Shown here: piece after piece, positions 1 through 10,590 of the stretch
How the letters are laid out: the number at the start of each line of letters is the position of its first letter
Position numbering within the stretch: position 1 is the first letter of the stretch
Source of the DNA: Cryptomeria japonica
Lineage: Eukaryota; Streptophyta; Pinopsida; Cupressales; Cupressaceae
Assembly (NCBI RefSeq): GCF_030272615.1
Contig: NC_081414.1
Coordinates: 4,713,501 to 4,777,500 of the forward strand
Direction of reading: 5' to 3'
DNA: 64,000 bases
Notes under the pieces: generated by a model
The model's input: only the letters and a program-made list of their open reading frames with translations
Told to the model about the DNA's origin: nothing
Databases searched by the model: none
Program-made: the position numbers and the translations under genes

Positions 1-698
1 TCTTTCCCCTTGCCCTTTCTTCCTACATCACATTGCACATCTACATTTTGTTTTCCTCGCTTTAAAAAAAATTCAAATCTATTTTACCATTGCATTTCAA
101 CTCCCTAGCCTCGATTTTTCCTATTTGCTCTAGCCTCAAATTTTCATGTTTGCTATAATTTTGTACAACATGACTAATCTTCCTACAATTAAATCCCACG
201 TTCACAATCTAATTTCTATTTCCATTTTGCTCACAAATAAGCAAAATCCAATTGCTTGCCTAATTGGTTTAGATAATTAAACCCTCATATATATTCAAGC
301 ATAAGTTGCATATTCCTTTCTTCCTATTCCTATATGGAATTTCCACTTCTTTTACATCTCCTAACCCAAATCCAGGGGAAGCTTACACAATCCAATAAAT
401 AGAGGGGCCTTTGAAATTAATAACCCATCATTCCAATTAAACAGGAAGACCAAGGCCTCATCTATAGCTCTACATTTCCCATAAACTATGGACCTCCTTT
501 AAATATCACGTTCCCTTCTTGTCTAATTGAAAGGTTATCGTTATTTCAAGGCACAAAAAATTCCTCTGATGTTGCCCCATCCAAAACTTAATGCAATATA
601 TGGATGGGTAGGTCCTTATGAACTTGGTAATCAATGCCTTGTTCAATAGATGCTCATCATATTCTCCATAAGATAATCTAACAAAACAGTTTTTCAAA
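1..698. other. AT-rich spacer, no gene recognised
   Basis: No coding region is recognised here. A 65-codon open frame on the minus strand (506-703) has no family signature that I know. The stretch is the left flank of the LINE insertion and ends in the left copy of its target-site duplication. Confidence 0.5.
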
Positions 699-711
699 TT
701 CAAATTTGATA
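699..711. repeat. Left target-site duplication of the LINE
   Basis: TTCAAATTTGATA at 699-711 recurs at 2908-2920, just after an A-run. The match becomes 16 bp if the preceding AAA is counted. This is the expected footprint of target-primed reverse transcription. Confidence 0.85.
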
Positions 712-2907
712 AGGTGCCCCATTGCCCCGGCCTTGTTTGTCATTGTTGTTGATGCTCTTTATTACATTCTAAGGGCTCCTGAACTTGGGCCCTCTATCAA
801 AGGTCTTACTCTTCCTAATGTTGATGATCTAATTAATGCCCAATTTGTTGGTGATCTGCTTTATTCTTGGCCTTGAATGAGGAATACTTTGATAATGCCA
901 TGGATAGATTACAATTTTTTTGTCTGCCCTCTGGAGCTAAGATAGCTCCTCACAAATCTACAATGCTTGGGTGGTCTGAGACTCCTCCAAATTGGATCCC
1001 ATGCAAAGGCTGGCAATGGGCAGGTCCGAACTCTATTGTAAGGTATCTTGGTATTCCCTTTGCTATTAACTCTTCTACTCAAGATATGTGGCAGTGGATA
1101 TACTCTAAAATTGAAAGGAAACAACTAAAATGGCAAACTCACCTTCCCTCCTTGGCCGGTAGAGTGCAGATTGTTCAAAAGGTTATCTCCTCCCATCATA
1201 TCTATTGTGTCTCTGCATTCAACCCAATAAGCTTGAGTGGATTATGAGGGACTTTTTTATGGTCTGATGGGATGGGGCATAATTAGAGGCATTGTGTGAA
1301 CTAGAATTGGTGTTGCAAACCAAGATGTATGGGTGGATTGGGTATCAAGGATATTAGGGCCCATGACATAGCCTTAGCTTCTAAATGGATTGTCAAAGCT
1401 CTATATAGTACTGAACCTTGGAAGGTGCCGATCAGGAACAATATTGAAAGGTCGGTCATTAAAAAAAGCAAAAAGTGGAGGAATATCCCTTTATGTGATA
1501 TTGTATTAAGGGAATATAACATGAAGGTGTTTGGTTCCAATGTATTTGTCTCATTATAGAAGGCATGGTCACAGGTAAGGAGGCTACTCCCCTCTAAGGA
1601 TGCAATAGGCGATTCTCCATCATATGTTGTTGTGGATAGATCTATCTGGTGGGGGGTGAACTTGAACAATAAACCTCTTGCTTTGACTCAAAGCTGATCT
1701 ACTAAGATTTGGAATGATAAAGGTATTTCTCTTATTAGCAATGTACTGGTTGACAATCGACTTGGCTCTTGGGCTGAGATTAACTCTAAATAAGGGATCC
1801 CTTCTTCCCAAAAGAAAATATACTCTCTTATTGGTAAGGCTACATCTTGTTTTTTCCCTGGTAAGATTATGGATACTGTCTCCTTCTCAAAGCAACTAAA
1901 ATGGCTGGATGGTTCTTCCTTCTTGGACATCTCTACTAAGCAGATCTATTTGATGTTGAGGGAGGACTACTCTATCTTTTCTAGAGTTAATCAGGGTTGG
2001 GGTCTTGATTTGTTTTTGATTTCTTTTGGCATTCTCCCATTGATCCTAAGAAGTCTTGTTTTAGATGGCTCCTCCTTTTGAAAAAATTTGTTGTTGTTTC
2101 CTTTTTATATGTATAGGGTCTCAAGTCTATTAGGTGTGGTGTGTGTAATGTCCAAGAATCCTCTGAGCACTTGTTTTTTATTGTGAATTTGTCCATGGTG
2201 TGTGGTCCATCTTCCTTGGCCCTACTATTGTCTGGAATCACCAGCCTAGCCCTTCCTGGAGTGAGGTCCTTGCTGGTTTTGTATAATCTTTTGACCTTAA
2301 GATGAACCGGTTCTGGTCTGTCTTTTCTTGCAAAGTCTTGTGGTTTCTTTTGAAAGAGAGAAATGGAGAAGTTTTTCAAAACAAGAGGAGGCGGCTTACT
2401 GAGTTTAGTAATAAACTTACTCATTTTTATATTATGTCACGGGTTTCTACTGTCTTGGAGATCTCTAAAGACAGGTTCATGATTCTGATTCGTGAAGGTG
2501 CTCTTCAGATTTACAAGGAGGATATCCAATCTGTCCAGTACTTCAAGAAACATATGGATATGTTGCATCCAAAGGAGATTGAGGCTTTGATAGAGTACAT
2601 GCAGAAACTTAAGCTTGAAGACACAGATGAGCTTTCTCCTAGAATTGGGGAGAAAGGCACAAGAGATCAGTGAACAGTGTGGTTCTTTTTTATATCTATA
2701 TACTGACTTAAGAGGCATTTTGTTGTATTAATCCTCTCTATATTTTGTTCATATTGTAATACCTAGTGATCTGACACAGGGCTACAGGGCTACAGCCTTT
2801 TTGATATACATGTGAAAATGATATTGTACAAAGCAGAATACATGTAAAATACAGGGCACCAGAGGTTATGATGTATATGTTTTGAACTATTTTAATATAA
2901 AAAAAAA
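712..2907 (+). mobile_element. 5'-truncated L1-type LINE
   Basis: About 2.2 kb lies between 13-bp direct repeats and ends in a short A-run (2899-2907). It holds only the 3' end of a plant LINE ORF2: the reverse transcriptase C-terminal part, the connector and a zf-RVT-type cysteine motif. The 5' end (ORF1, endonuclease, catalytic RT palm) is absent, as is usual for 5'-truncated LINE copies. Orientation follows from the coding frames and the A-tail, both plus strand. Confidence 0.88.
724..2673 (+). pseudogene. Decayed LINE ORF2 C-terminus (RT thumb/connector, zf-RVT)
   Basis: The longest clean piece (867-1247) reads ...FCLPSGAKIAPHKST... then RYLGIPF and LAGRVQIVQKV, the conserved tail of plant LINE reverse transcriptases (non-LTR RT, RVT_1 family). 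After a disruption near 1247-1330 the GGLGIKDIRAHDIALASKW block follows (1329-1559). Later frames give CGVCNVQESSEHLFF near 2130-2180, which fits the zf-RVT region. The last open piece (2437-2673) is a lysine/glutamate-rich tail. Several frameshifts and stops separate these blocks and the catalytic RT motifs are missing, so no active enzyme is made. It would have acted in target-primed integration of its own RNA. Family assignment is by motif reading only. Confidence 0.82.
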
Positions 2908-2920
2908 TTCAAATTTGATA
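2908..2920. repeat. Right target-site duplication of the LINE
   Basis: TTCAAATTTGATA follows the A-run and matches 699-711 exactly. Confidence 0.85.
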
Positions 2921-3935
2921 GTTAAAACTGTGTTTCCTTTTTTCGGGTTCTCCTCTTCTTCATCGCATGTATCTTCTCCAAAAGCTCTTCCAACTCCGTA
3001 CCATCTCAAGTGGGCAAATCCCAAATCCCTTCCCCTGGTCTCTATCCAAGAAATAATGTAAGTTCTTGCCAATTCTTTGCTAAATTGCTTTCATATTTAC
3101 TTAGTTTTCAACTCTCCTTTTTCTCCTGCTCTGCAAACGTCATCTACTTTTTACCACCATTTCTTCTTGGACAAACCATCCTTTTGCTGCTCCCGCTGAT
3201 CGCTCCAATCTCTAGTTCTTCTGCCTCGGCCATTCAATCCTATCGCTTTTTTCATTCGATCTTTTAGGTATTCAGGGATCTGCTTCTTTCACTACCTTCA
3301 CTTCATATATTCACTATTTTTGTTCCATATTGGAAACAGCCACCTTACTGATATAAAAGTTGATATTTTTCTGCATTTCTTTCGATTACATCTGTATAAT
3401 TTTTTGTGTAGGAGAAACACGTTACCAATTTTGGGACACGTATATGATTGACCATATTTGTTTAAATAATTGCATAATACTTGGAGCTTGGAAGTTGGCT
3501 CTTATGGTTGAATATTTTTTTTAAGATTGATAAGGGAACTTACAATAATGCATTCAAAAAGTAATCAAGAGGGAGGAAGTGAATCGAGGGAGGAAGTGCA
3601 GCAAGATAACATATCATCCTCCACCAAATTGATATTCATTTACTATTACCATTCATTTACTTCTGGTGAAATGCATCTTCACAAATACAATACAAAATAA
3701 ACCATATAATCTTTTCTCACAATCTTCTAGGAGTACTTTTATGGTAAAATGCATCTTCACAAATACAAAAGTAGCTAAATCAGAGCTCAAAGATGAGAAA
3801 CGTTGAAATCTCATTATTTGTGGACTACAGCAAGACAATTTTGTCAATCTCCTACGCTGAACTGTGGTTCTTACTCCTTGCATATATAACCAGGGAATTT
3901 TTTTATTAAACATACTGCTACCTTGCCTGAATTTC
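2921..3935. other. Unassigned; possible 5' exon-like segment near 2967-3063
   Basis: Nothing definite is seen. A 29-codon frame (2967-3056) is followed at once by a good splice-donor consensus (GTAAGT, 3058-3063), so a short exon or UTR is possible; no downstream partner was found. A 26-bp motif containing AAATGCATCTTCACAAATAC occurs twice about 74 bp apart (near 3664 and 3738). Confidence 0.25.
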
Positions 3936-4396
3936 TTAAATTACAAAACTCTTCAAATATTCTGGATCTCTTTTTGCTCGCTCTTGAAACTTCTTAAACC
4001 ATCGATCTAGTATATCAGAAGGAACAACCAATTTGTTTCCATCCATGGAACAAAAAGATTGCATGAAATTGAATAGATTTTCTCCGACCTTCATTGCTAG
4101 ATGCTCTATGCGCTGCTGCTGACTGACATTGAGAGCAGGAATCATGCTTAAATCTTCAACAGACACACCTATCTTTGCTGACAAAGGAATGTTATCAGAA
4201 GTTAGCTGCATCTGACCACCCGGTTCTGGCCATGAAAGAGAAAAGACTGCTGAAGGGCATCCCCTATATACTGCACCACAATATTTGAATGGAGAACCTG
4301 GAGATTGTATATATACAGACAGGACTTTATCTGGTGGCAAAGAGAACTCGTTCAGAAGGAAAATGCACATCTCCTTTATTTGATCATAGGCTTCAC
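3936..4396 (-). CDS. Hikeshi/OPI10-like protein, terminal exon (partial gene)
   Basis: The frame ends ...RDPEYLKSFVI and carries the C-terminal two thirds of a Hikeshi/OPI10 (DUF775) domain: SPFKYCGAVYRGCPSAVFSL, IGVSVEDLS, ENLFNFMQSF, then ILDRWFKKFQERAKRDPEYL. In this family the protein binds HSP70 and imports it into the nucleus under heat stress; in plants it is called Hikeshi-like. Read on the minus strand, an AG acceptor (4397-4398) after a pyrimidine-containing tract puts the exon start at 4396, in frame as EAYDQIKEMCIFLLNEF. The ATG at 4370 is therefore probably internal. The stop is TAA (3938-3936), and an AATAAA lies about 30 bp downstream (3907-3902). The N-terminal exon was not found in the window, so this is either the 3' end of a gene with a long upstream intron or an isolated fragment. 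No in-frame damage is seen. Confidence 0.75.
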
Positions 4397-4600
4397 CTGT
4401 TCAACAAAAGAGCGATGTCTTTTTTATGAAAAAAAAGACTCAAACCAATCCAAACAGAATATAGGGGTCAGTTAAATACTATTATAATGTTTTAACATCT
4501 CCTTTATTCAATAATAGGCTTCATCTAGATGACAAAGAGCAATGTGTTCTTATTTTAATTTGTTTAAACTGAAACCAATCCCAACAAAAGATGAGCCAAA
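4371..4600. repeat. Diverged duplication of the Hikeshi exon/intron boundary
   Basis: About 4371-4460 (end of the Hikeshi exon, splice acceptor, branch region) is repeated in diverged form at about 4494-4600. Both carry CATCTCCTTTATT, then TAGGCTTCA, then AAAGAGC and AACCAATCC. In the second copy the acceptor AG is replaced by CT on the minus strand, so it is probably a dead exon edge inside the intron. Confidence 0.6.
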
Positions 4601-5316
4601 AACAACTAATATATTTTGTCTGTTAAAAACATTAATGTAACAATCCAACACCAGACATGGAGGCATGGTTACCACAAGACACTGAGGTACCCGTACAGGG
4701 AAAGGATGGGAGTGTCTATTAAATTAGGGCACACAAGTAAATGGCTAAGGAGACAGCTATATTATATAAATATGCAGTCACCAAAATTTGAGGATGCAGG
4801 GATGGGAATGTAGTTCACGTTCCTATAATGGTTCCTGGCAACCATGCAAGAAGCACATTCTCTATAGTTGATAAGCAAAAACAAAAAAAATGTTGTTGCT
4901 GGAGATATGCAATGTATAATGTTAAAAAATCAGAATTGCAAAATAGCATACATAACTTGCAAAAACAATAAAACTACCATGCATGTGCTAAATAAGAAAA
5001 AGAAAGAACTTCAGTCTAAAACTAGGCATGACCGATTTAGTATCGGAGCAAACCACCCTCAACTAAAATGTTAGCTAATACCTTAGCTAAGCATTGTCAT
5101 CCAGAGAAAGAAACAATTTCAAAGTTTTGCATGTACATGCAGACAGTCAAAGAAAAGACATGTTGATTTAAGCACTAAGCTCCGATAAGTCACTTTACAA
5201 GCCTCTTTATGAATTCAACCTAAAATCCTCAAGGAATGTGAGAGACATATTTTACAGAGTTGAAAGGCAGTTATCAAGTTGTGCTTTGGGGCTTAGAGGT
5301 TTATTACACGAGATGT
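4601..5316. other. No gene seen (intronic or intergenic)
   Basis: AT-rich. Short open frames at 4616-4813 and 4868-5074 show no family features. If the Hikeshi gene is complete, this is its intron. Confidence 0.45.
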
Positions 5317-6180
5317 TTTACAATGGGATCTCAAACTTTGCATGTAATTTTTTATACTTGAATTAATACAAAAAGAGAGATAGGAGTTGAATGTTAATAT
5401 TTTAGTTTAGACTAATTTCATTTTTAAATCTATGATATCCACCTCAACATGTAAAACAATCTTGATGAATTTAGATCCTCTCTTGCATACTTTGGGTGTA
5501 ATGTTTTGTAGGTCCTCACCCTCTCCATCTTCATGCCACAGTGAAATAATATTGACGAGTTTTACAGAAGGCTATGAAATGATTATTTTACAATGAGATC
5601 TCAGACTTCCCACAAAATCGCTTTTGACTATATACCAAGGAAAAGATTGGAGTAAGATGACCATAAATTAATTTAGTTTAATTTCATCTTTTCAAAATTA
5701 ATAGCTACCTAAATATGTGAACCCAATTATTAGGTCTTAGACCCCCGGGTTTTCCCCGGCATAGTTTTCATGGCATTCCTTCGGGTTTTCCCCTAGCTTA
5801 TTGTTGTTATTTAGCACTCTGGTGTGTGAAGATTAGCAAGACCTCGTGACCTTCTCTAGCTTATTATTTTTAAGCTATCTACGTGTCACAGTGAATTAAT
5901 ATCAGTGAGTTTTACTGAACGCTATGATTTATGATTATTTTACAATGAGATCTCAGACTTCCCATATAATAGCTTTTAATTATATACCCAAGAAAAATTT
6001 TGGAGTGAGATTCATCTTCTCCAAAATTAATACCACCTAAATATGTGAATACAATTATTAGGTATTAAGACCCCACCTTTCCCCCACATGGTTTTCATGT
6101 CATTCCGTCTGGGTTCTCCCTAGCTTATTGTTATTATTTAGTGCTCGAGGTGTCAGTAGATTAGCGAGTCTTAGTTTACT
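5317..6180. repeat. Tandem repeat, about 350-bp period
   Basis: A unit near 5535-5884 (CACAGTGAA..., GAGTTTTACTGAA-type, ATTTTACAATGAGATCTCAG, CTTCCCA, ACCTAAATATGTGAA, then GGGTTTTCCCC) recurs at about 5885-6180 with scattered changes. CACAGTG occurs at 5537 and 5887, so the period is 350. A more diverged partial copy begins at 5317. The GGTTTTCCCC segments resemble the U5 ends of copia LTRs, so these may be old solo-LTR pieces; that is inference. Confidence 0.7.
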
Positions 6181-6842
6181 TAGTCGCGAGATGAAAATCC
6201 CATAGTACAAAATTTAAACAATATTTAAGGTAAATACTAAATAGAGAACATAGTGGGCTTCCAAAGGTGTTTTGTACACCAAATTGGTGTCTCACTTGGC
6301 TGTGACCTAAGAAACTGCTGTCATTTTATTTTTTGTGTTATACAAAACCAATACTAGAAGTTCAACGAAAGGTGAAGATTTATACAATACTAGTTGACTA
6401 TTTATTGATGATTCAATTAAGAGCAATCTCAATTTCAATGGAAATTCAAATGTACGATGAGACAACATAGAAAACATACTAACTTGGAAAAGCATGAATT
6501 TAGAAATGTTTTGATTGATGGTATATAAGATTAATGTTTGTATTCATTTATTCCATATTTTCAGTTTTATTGTGTGAAACACAGCAAGGGTTGTATTGGT
6601 TTAGTCTTCCAATATTATCCTTCAACAAAATATTTAATGCTGCAGCTTTCTGGATTTGTTTTTCTTAAGCGACCTATGAAAATACCTTTATTGATTTCTG
6701 GTTCCTTTATTGATTCTTATTTGATTAAGGATTAAGAGGGAGTCCTATCTTCAATAAAGACTTAGTATTAAAGAATTGACAATCATTTGTTAAGTCTAGG
6801 GTTTTGTAAAGTTCTTTCTTTCTTAAAGTATTTTGGTTTTTG
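6181..6842. other. No gene seen
   Basis: AT-rich DNA without recognisable domains. Open frames at 6307-6495 (minus) and 6538-6735 (plus) have no known motifs. Confidence 0.45.
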
Positions 6843-7046
6843 ATGTGATGATTTAACTCTATTCTTATCATTGGAATATACGGAATAATTAGCGCAAGGA
6901 TCTAAATTTATTGTCTTCTAGGATTAGAAATATGTCAAGGATCTATGTGATGATTTAACTCTATTCTTATCATTGGAATTTAAGGAATAATTAGCGCAAG
7001 GATCTAAATTTATTGTCTTCTAGGATTAGAAATATGTCAAGGATCT
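6843..7046. repeat. 102-bp tandem duplication
   Basis: 6843-6944 and 6945-7046 are almost the same sequence. The visible differences are TTGGAATATACGG against TTGGAATTTAAGG. The low divergence points to a fairly recent local duplication. Confidence 0.9.
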
Positions 7047-7112
7047 AACCAAATTATTCCAAGTCAAGTATACTTTTGATATTTAAAATAATGGATTGTA
7101 AACCTTTATGAA

Positions 7113-7681
7113 AACTAACATAAAGATTTAGGATGTCTGTAGCAAAGTCTGATTTTGCAGATCCATCTAAAGACAAGCGGCTGATTGGTGGATGCCTCGG
7201 CTAATTCATGATCAAGGTTGAAGCATGTTGTTGCTGCCAAGCATATCTTGTTGCATTTTGAAAATCTCAAATGTTGTGAGTAGAAGACTGTAATCACCTC
7301 AGAAGGCTAACTCAGATTCTGAAGTGTCTCAGATAAGGGAAGTCACTTCAATCTCCTGTTGTAACTTGAATACCCTATGATCTCTTAGGACTACAGCAAA
7401 TAGTCCTCAGTCACGCTGAGTACTGCTGAAGCTGAATTCATTGGAGCATGAACTGTATCAAGGAAATTGTGTGGTTTTTCAAATTCTTGTTGAATGGTTT
7501 CTTTTAATTATTTATTATCAGAATCGTATAGAGATACCTGAAAATTCAGTGTCGTATGGCAGGATAATCTTGTGTTGCAAATGTTCTCATCAAGTCTTTT
7601 GAAGCTTGAGTACTTCAGAAGATAGACTTGGAGCTGAGGAGAACACCGCCTTGATTGAGGAGTCGTCTCAACCTCAGTGAT
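7113..7681 (+). pseudogene. Heavily decayed Ty1/copia RNase H (first copy)
   Basis: Reading through frameshifts gives copia RNase H landmarks in order: VVAAKHILLHFE (about 7210-7265), MIS*DYSK*SSVTLSTAEAEFIGA (about 7378-7450) with stops at positions normally W and Q, FEYFRR (near 7610), and NTALIEESSQPQ ending at a stop (about 7645-7681). The last peptide matches the C-terminus of the better preserved copy at 18987-19258 (NGTLIERDLQSQ). RNase H removes the RNA strand during reverse transcription of the element. This copy is dead. Its position just upstream of a second, same-strand RNase H suggests either a partial tandem duplication or two related elements. Confidence 0.65.
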
Positions 7682-7697
7682 GCATTGTGTTTCATCA

Positions 7698-8138
7698 ACC
7701 ACCCTCTGCAGGTAATGTAAGGTGGTAGTGTAATCTTCTCACGGAGAAGAGTAATTGTTACCATCCTCTGCGAGCAATGTAAGATGGTAGAAAAGATGGA
7801 ATTTCATCCTATGCTTGTGTGTTGGATGGAAAGTGTACTAGATAGAAGATTATGTTTATTCATTCTTTGCTTGTGTGCAAAATGGAGGACTATGGTTTAT
7901 GTAACTTCATTCTATGCTTGTGAGCAAGATGAAGGATTATGATGTTACATTCTTCTCTGAGAGAAGATTGAAATGGAAGCTCTTCATCATTCTTAGCAGG
8001 CAATGGATGGTGTATATGCATGATAGATATCATGGAAAGAGTCCATGATGTGCATATATATACTTGCGTTTATTCATGTCTTGCAAGTGTACATGATAAA
8101 GTTCTGGATTCATCCTCTACAGGCAAGGCAAGATGAAT
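7698..8138 (+). repeat. Array of short hairpins downstream of the first copia RNase H
   Basis: At least eight inverted repeats follow one another. Perfect stems: ACCACC/GGTGGT (7698-7726), TCTTCTC/GAGAAGA (7734-7750), TACCATC/GATGGTA (7759-7789), CATCC/GGATG (7805-7828), TTTGC/GCAAA (7866-7881), CTTCAT/ATGAAG (7905-7934), TCTTCTC/GAGAAGA (7951-7967) and ATTCATC/GATGAAT (8108-8138). Loops are of two recurring types: TATGCTTGTGTG-like and CTCTGCAGGCAATGTAA-like. The stems differ between units but remain complementary. Location, after RNase H and before where a 3' LTR would be, is the element's 3' untranslated region. Confidence 0.8.
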
Positions 8139-8270
8139 ATTATAAAAGGTTCCATGATGAGTTACCATTATGTGATTTGGTTACTTATTACTTATGGTTA
8201 CTGGCTACTTGTTGTGATCCTCTCTAAGGAGTGTTGGTTGAGTTCAGATTACAAATTACACAATGAATGT

Positions 8271-8462
8271 ATCAAGAAAAGTACTTTGGGTATCTGCTTC
8301 AACTTGGGCTCTGCAGTGATCTCTTGGGCATGTAGAAAGCAATCTTCCGTAGCATTAAGCACTACAGAAGCTGAGTATATTGCAGCATCTGTTGCATCCA
8401 GAGAAGCAGTGTGGCTTCGCAAACTCCTCGTTGGATTATTTGGTCAAGCTAGTGGTCCTACC
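8271..8462 (+). pseudogene. Ty1/copia RNase H, N-terminal part (second copy), cut by an insertion
   Basis: The frame reads KKSTLGICFNLGSAVISWACRK, then QSSVALSTTEAEYIAAS and EAVWLRKLL: the copia RNase H core, with the catalytic E and D context of STTEAEY. It stops abruptly at 8462, where the minus-strand copia LTR begins, and continues at 18987 (HCDNQSCIK...). The 5-bp duplication CTACC (8458-8462 and 18987-18991) marks the insertion point. The integrase and RT parts expected upstream are not recognisable, so the host element was already broken. Before that it would have been part of a gag-pol polyprotein. Confidence 0.85.
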
Positions 8463-8772
8463 TGTTGTGAAATATGGATCGAAGAATAATGAGAGCGATT
8501 CTGGAAGACTGATTGCTGTAAGTTATTGATCGTCTCCATCATTGAATCCGGTTTTAAATACAAGAGGAAAGGTTGCCTGCGGACATGCCCCTACGAAGGC
8601 AACCATTCATAACAATTAGTTTGTTTATGTTTAATTTCTGAACCGCATGCTCTGTTAATATATCACTCTCTAGAATGACTTTCAAGCATCGATTTAATAA
8701 CCACACACACACACACATATATATAATAACCAATTTACCATCAGTTAGATTCACGAGGGCTATATCTTAACA
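8463..8772 (-). repeat. 3' LTR of the minus-strand copia (310 bp)
   Basis: Starts TGTTGTGAAAT and ends TATATCTTAACA on the plus strand. It pairs with 18638-18986. It lacks about 39 bp present in the other LTR within the GTTGCCT...GGCAACC region and carries a (CA)n(TA)n tract at about 8703-8725. Confidence 0.92.
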
Positions 8773-9171
8773 CTCCCTCTTAGCAAGAGTGGATCTAAGT
8801 AATTTTCTTGGGAGCATATTCTGTCATGACTTCCAACACAATTCGGGACAGCATTTAATATAGTCTTGTCATGACAATAAACTCAATATCATGATATCCG
8901 GCTCAGTTCGGGACAATCACTTAAGAAGTCAATCATGAGATGATCACATACTTTAGGATCAAGATATCCGGCACAGTCCAAGACAACAACTTAATGTAGT
9001 CAATCTTGACACTTGGTCAACTATTGTCAAGATCGTCACCTTGAAATAGTAACCTTAAACATAAGAAGATCGTCATCTTCTTGAACACAGTTAGAATATT
9101 GCAATATACATTTTATTTATTTATTCATGAACAAATTACACATGGTAGGAATTTCATCCTAATAATCTCAA
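8773..9171 (-). promoter_or_regulatory. Copia 3' non-coding region with polypurine tract
   Basis: AAGAGGGAG (minus strand, 8781-8773) abuts the 3' LTR and fits a plus-strand primer tract. Between it and the RNase H stop lie degenerate repeats of ATCAAGATATCCGGCACAGT type (about 8880-9000), a short tandem family with no coding content. Confidence 0.75.
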
Positions 9172-10221
9172 TTATAATCTAGTCATACCAAGTTTACTTC
9201 TGAAGTATTCTATCTTCAATTTTGCAAGTGGCTTGGTGAAGATATCAGCATTTTGTTCTTCAGTACTGATGTACACTAGTTTTATGACGTTTCGATCTAC
9301 CATATCTCTTATGTAGTGATAAGGGATCTCAATATGTTTGGATCGATTGTGAAAAACTGGATTTACTAAGAGCTTGATACAACTCTGATTATCACAGTGA
9401 ATTATGGTTGAATTCAGAGTTTTTCCAAATAATAACTTTCTTAGCCATACCGCTTCACGAGCTCCCATGGAGGCTGCCATATATTCTGCTTCGGTGGAGC
9501 TTTGTGCAACTGCTGACTGTTTTCTGTTGAACCAAGATATCATAGCAGAACCAAGACTAAAGCAACACTCTATAGTACTTTTACGGTCAGTGGTACTTCC
9601 AGCCCAATCAAAATCAGAATATCCTTCAAGTTGAATCTCAACATTTTCATACTTTAAGCCAAGTCCGATTGTGCCTCGTAAATATCTTAGAATGTGTTTA
9701 GCAACCATTAGATGTATCTTCTTAGGTTCACACATGAAGTGACTTAATACATTTGTAGCATAGCAGATATCAGGACTTACCAAATATATGAGTGAACCGA
9801 TGATTTGTCTGTAGAGTGTGGGATCTGTAGGTTCTGAATCTTCTGCCTCAAATTTTAGCTTGTGCAAATTAGTTTCCATTGGTGTAGCTAATGGCTTACA
9901 CTCCATCATCCCAAATCTAGTTAGAATATCTGTGGTGTACTTTCCTTGATTTAGGAAGATACAGTTTTTCTTCTGCCATTTTTCTAATCCCAAAAAATAA
10001 TGTAGAAGCCCTAGATCCTTCAGATCGAATTCTACTGCCAAATCTTGCTTACATTTCACAATGAGATTATCCTCTCCTGTTATCAAAAGATCATCCACAT
10101 AAAGGACCAATATAATCATATTTCCATTTGAAGCCTTGAAGTAGATGTTGGGATCTGCTAGGTTCTTGGAGTACCCTAGTTTGGAGAGATAGTTGTCTAT
10201 TCTTGCATACTAAGCCCTAGG
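9172..10221 (-). pseudogene. Copia RT C-terminus and RNase H
   Basis: The open frame 10119-9172 (315 codons) carries the RT active-site block LYVDDLLITG at its start, then FDLKDLG..HYFLGLE, PMETNLHKL, YRQIIGSLIYL and AKHILRYLRGTIG. The RNase H follows with GYSDFDWAGS (catalytic D), SSTEAEYMAAS (catalytic E) and HCDNQSCIKL (D), ending in HIEIPYHYIRDMV and ADIFTKPL. The catalytic YVDD is intact. Upstream (10120-10221) the reading continues as RA*YARIDNYLSKLGYSKNL, where a TAG replaces the usual tryptophan codon of QAPRAWY. The nested element then cuts the frame; the RT N-terminal part resumes at 15641. The product copied RNA to cDNA within copia particles; this copy is split and non-functional. 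Confidence 0.92.
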
Positions 10222-10532
10222 TGTTGACGGGAATAATCATTATGTTATGTTGGTATATTATGTTTATGTTGTCGTCGGTAATAATGAGTTACGACGGTCA
10301 GTTAGTTAGCCGACAGGTAGGTAGTTGGAGTCGCGACGGTTGTGTCGCACCCCTTCGGCTGTCATATATTGTACCACCTCCGGGTGTTGGAGGGGAGGTA
10401 ATGTTGACGACGGATATAATATGAACATCCTTTGACATTAATGGAAAGTTTATTCTGGTACTTCTTTTATATTTGCATTGTACATTGCTGTTCGATTTCT
10501 GTATTCTTCCTGTTTACCCAGTGAGGTAAACA
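10222..10532 (+). repeat. 5' LTR of nested gag-protease element
   Basis: Begins TGTTGACGGG and ends GAGGTAAACA. It differs from the 3' LTR at three places seen by eye (ACGACGG/ACGGCGG, GACAGG/GACGGG, TTCGGC/TTCAGC), all transitions, i.e. about 1% divergence. Confidence 0.93.
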
Positions 10533-10534
10533 TT

Positions 10535-10547
10535 TGGCGCCGTTGCC
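10535..10547 (+). promoter_or_regulatory. Primer-binding site, tRNA-Asp type
   Basis: TGGCGCCGTTGCC lies 2 nt after the 5' LTR. It is complementary to the 3' end of plant tRNA-Asp, the primer commonly used by Athila/Tat-type gypsy elements. Confidence 0.85.
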
Positions 10548-10590
10548 TAGACGAACTCAGGAACGGAAGACACGGATGGCGCACAGACAC

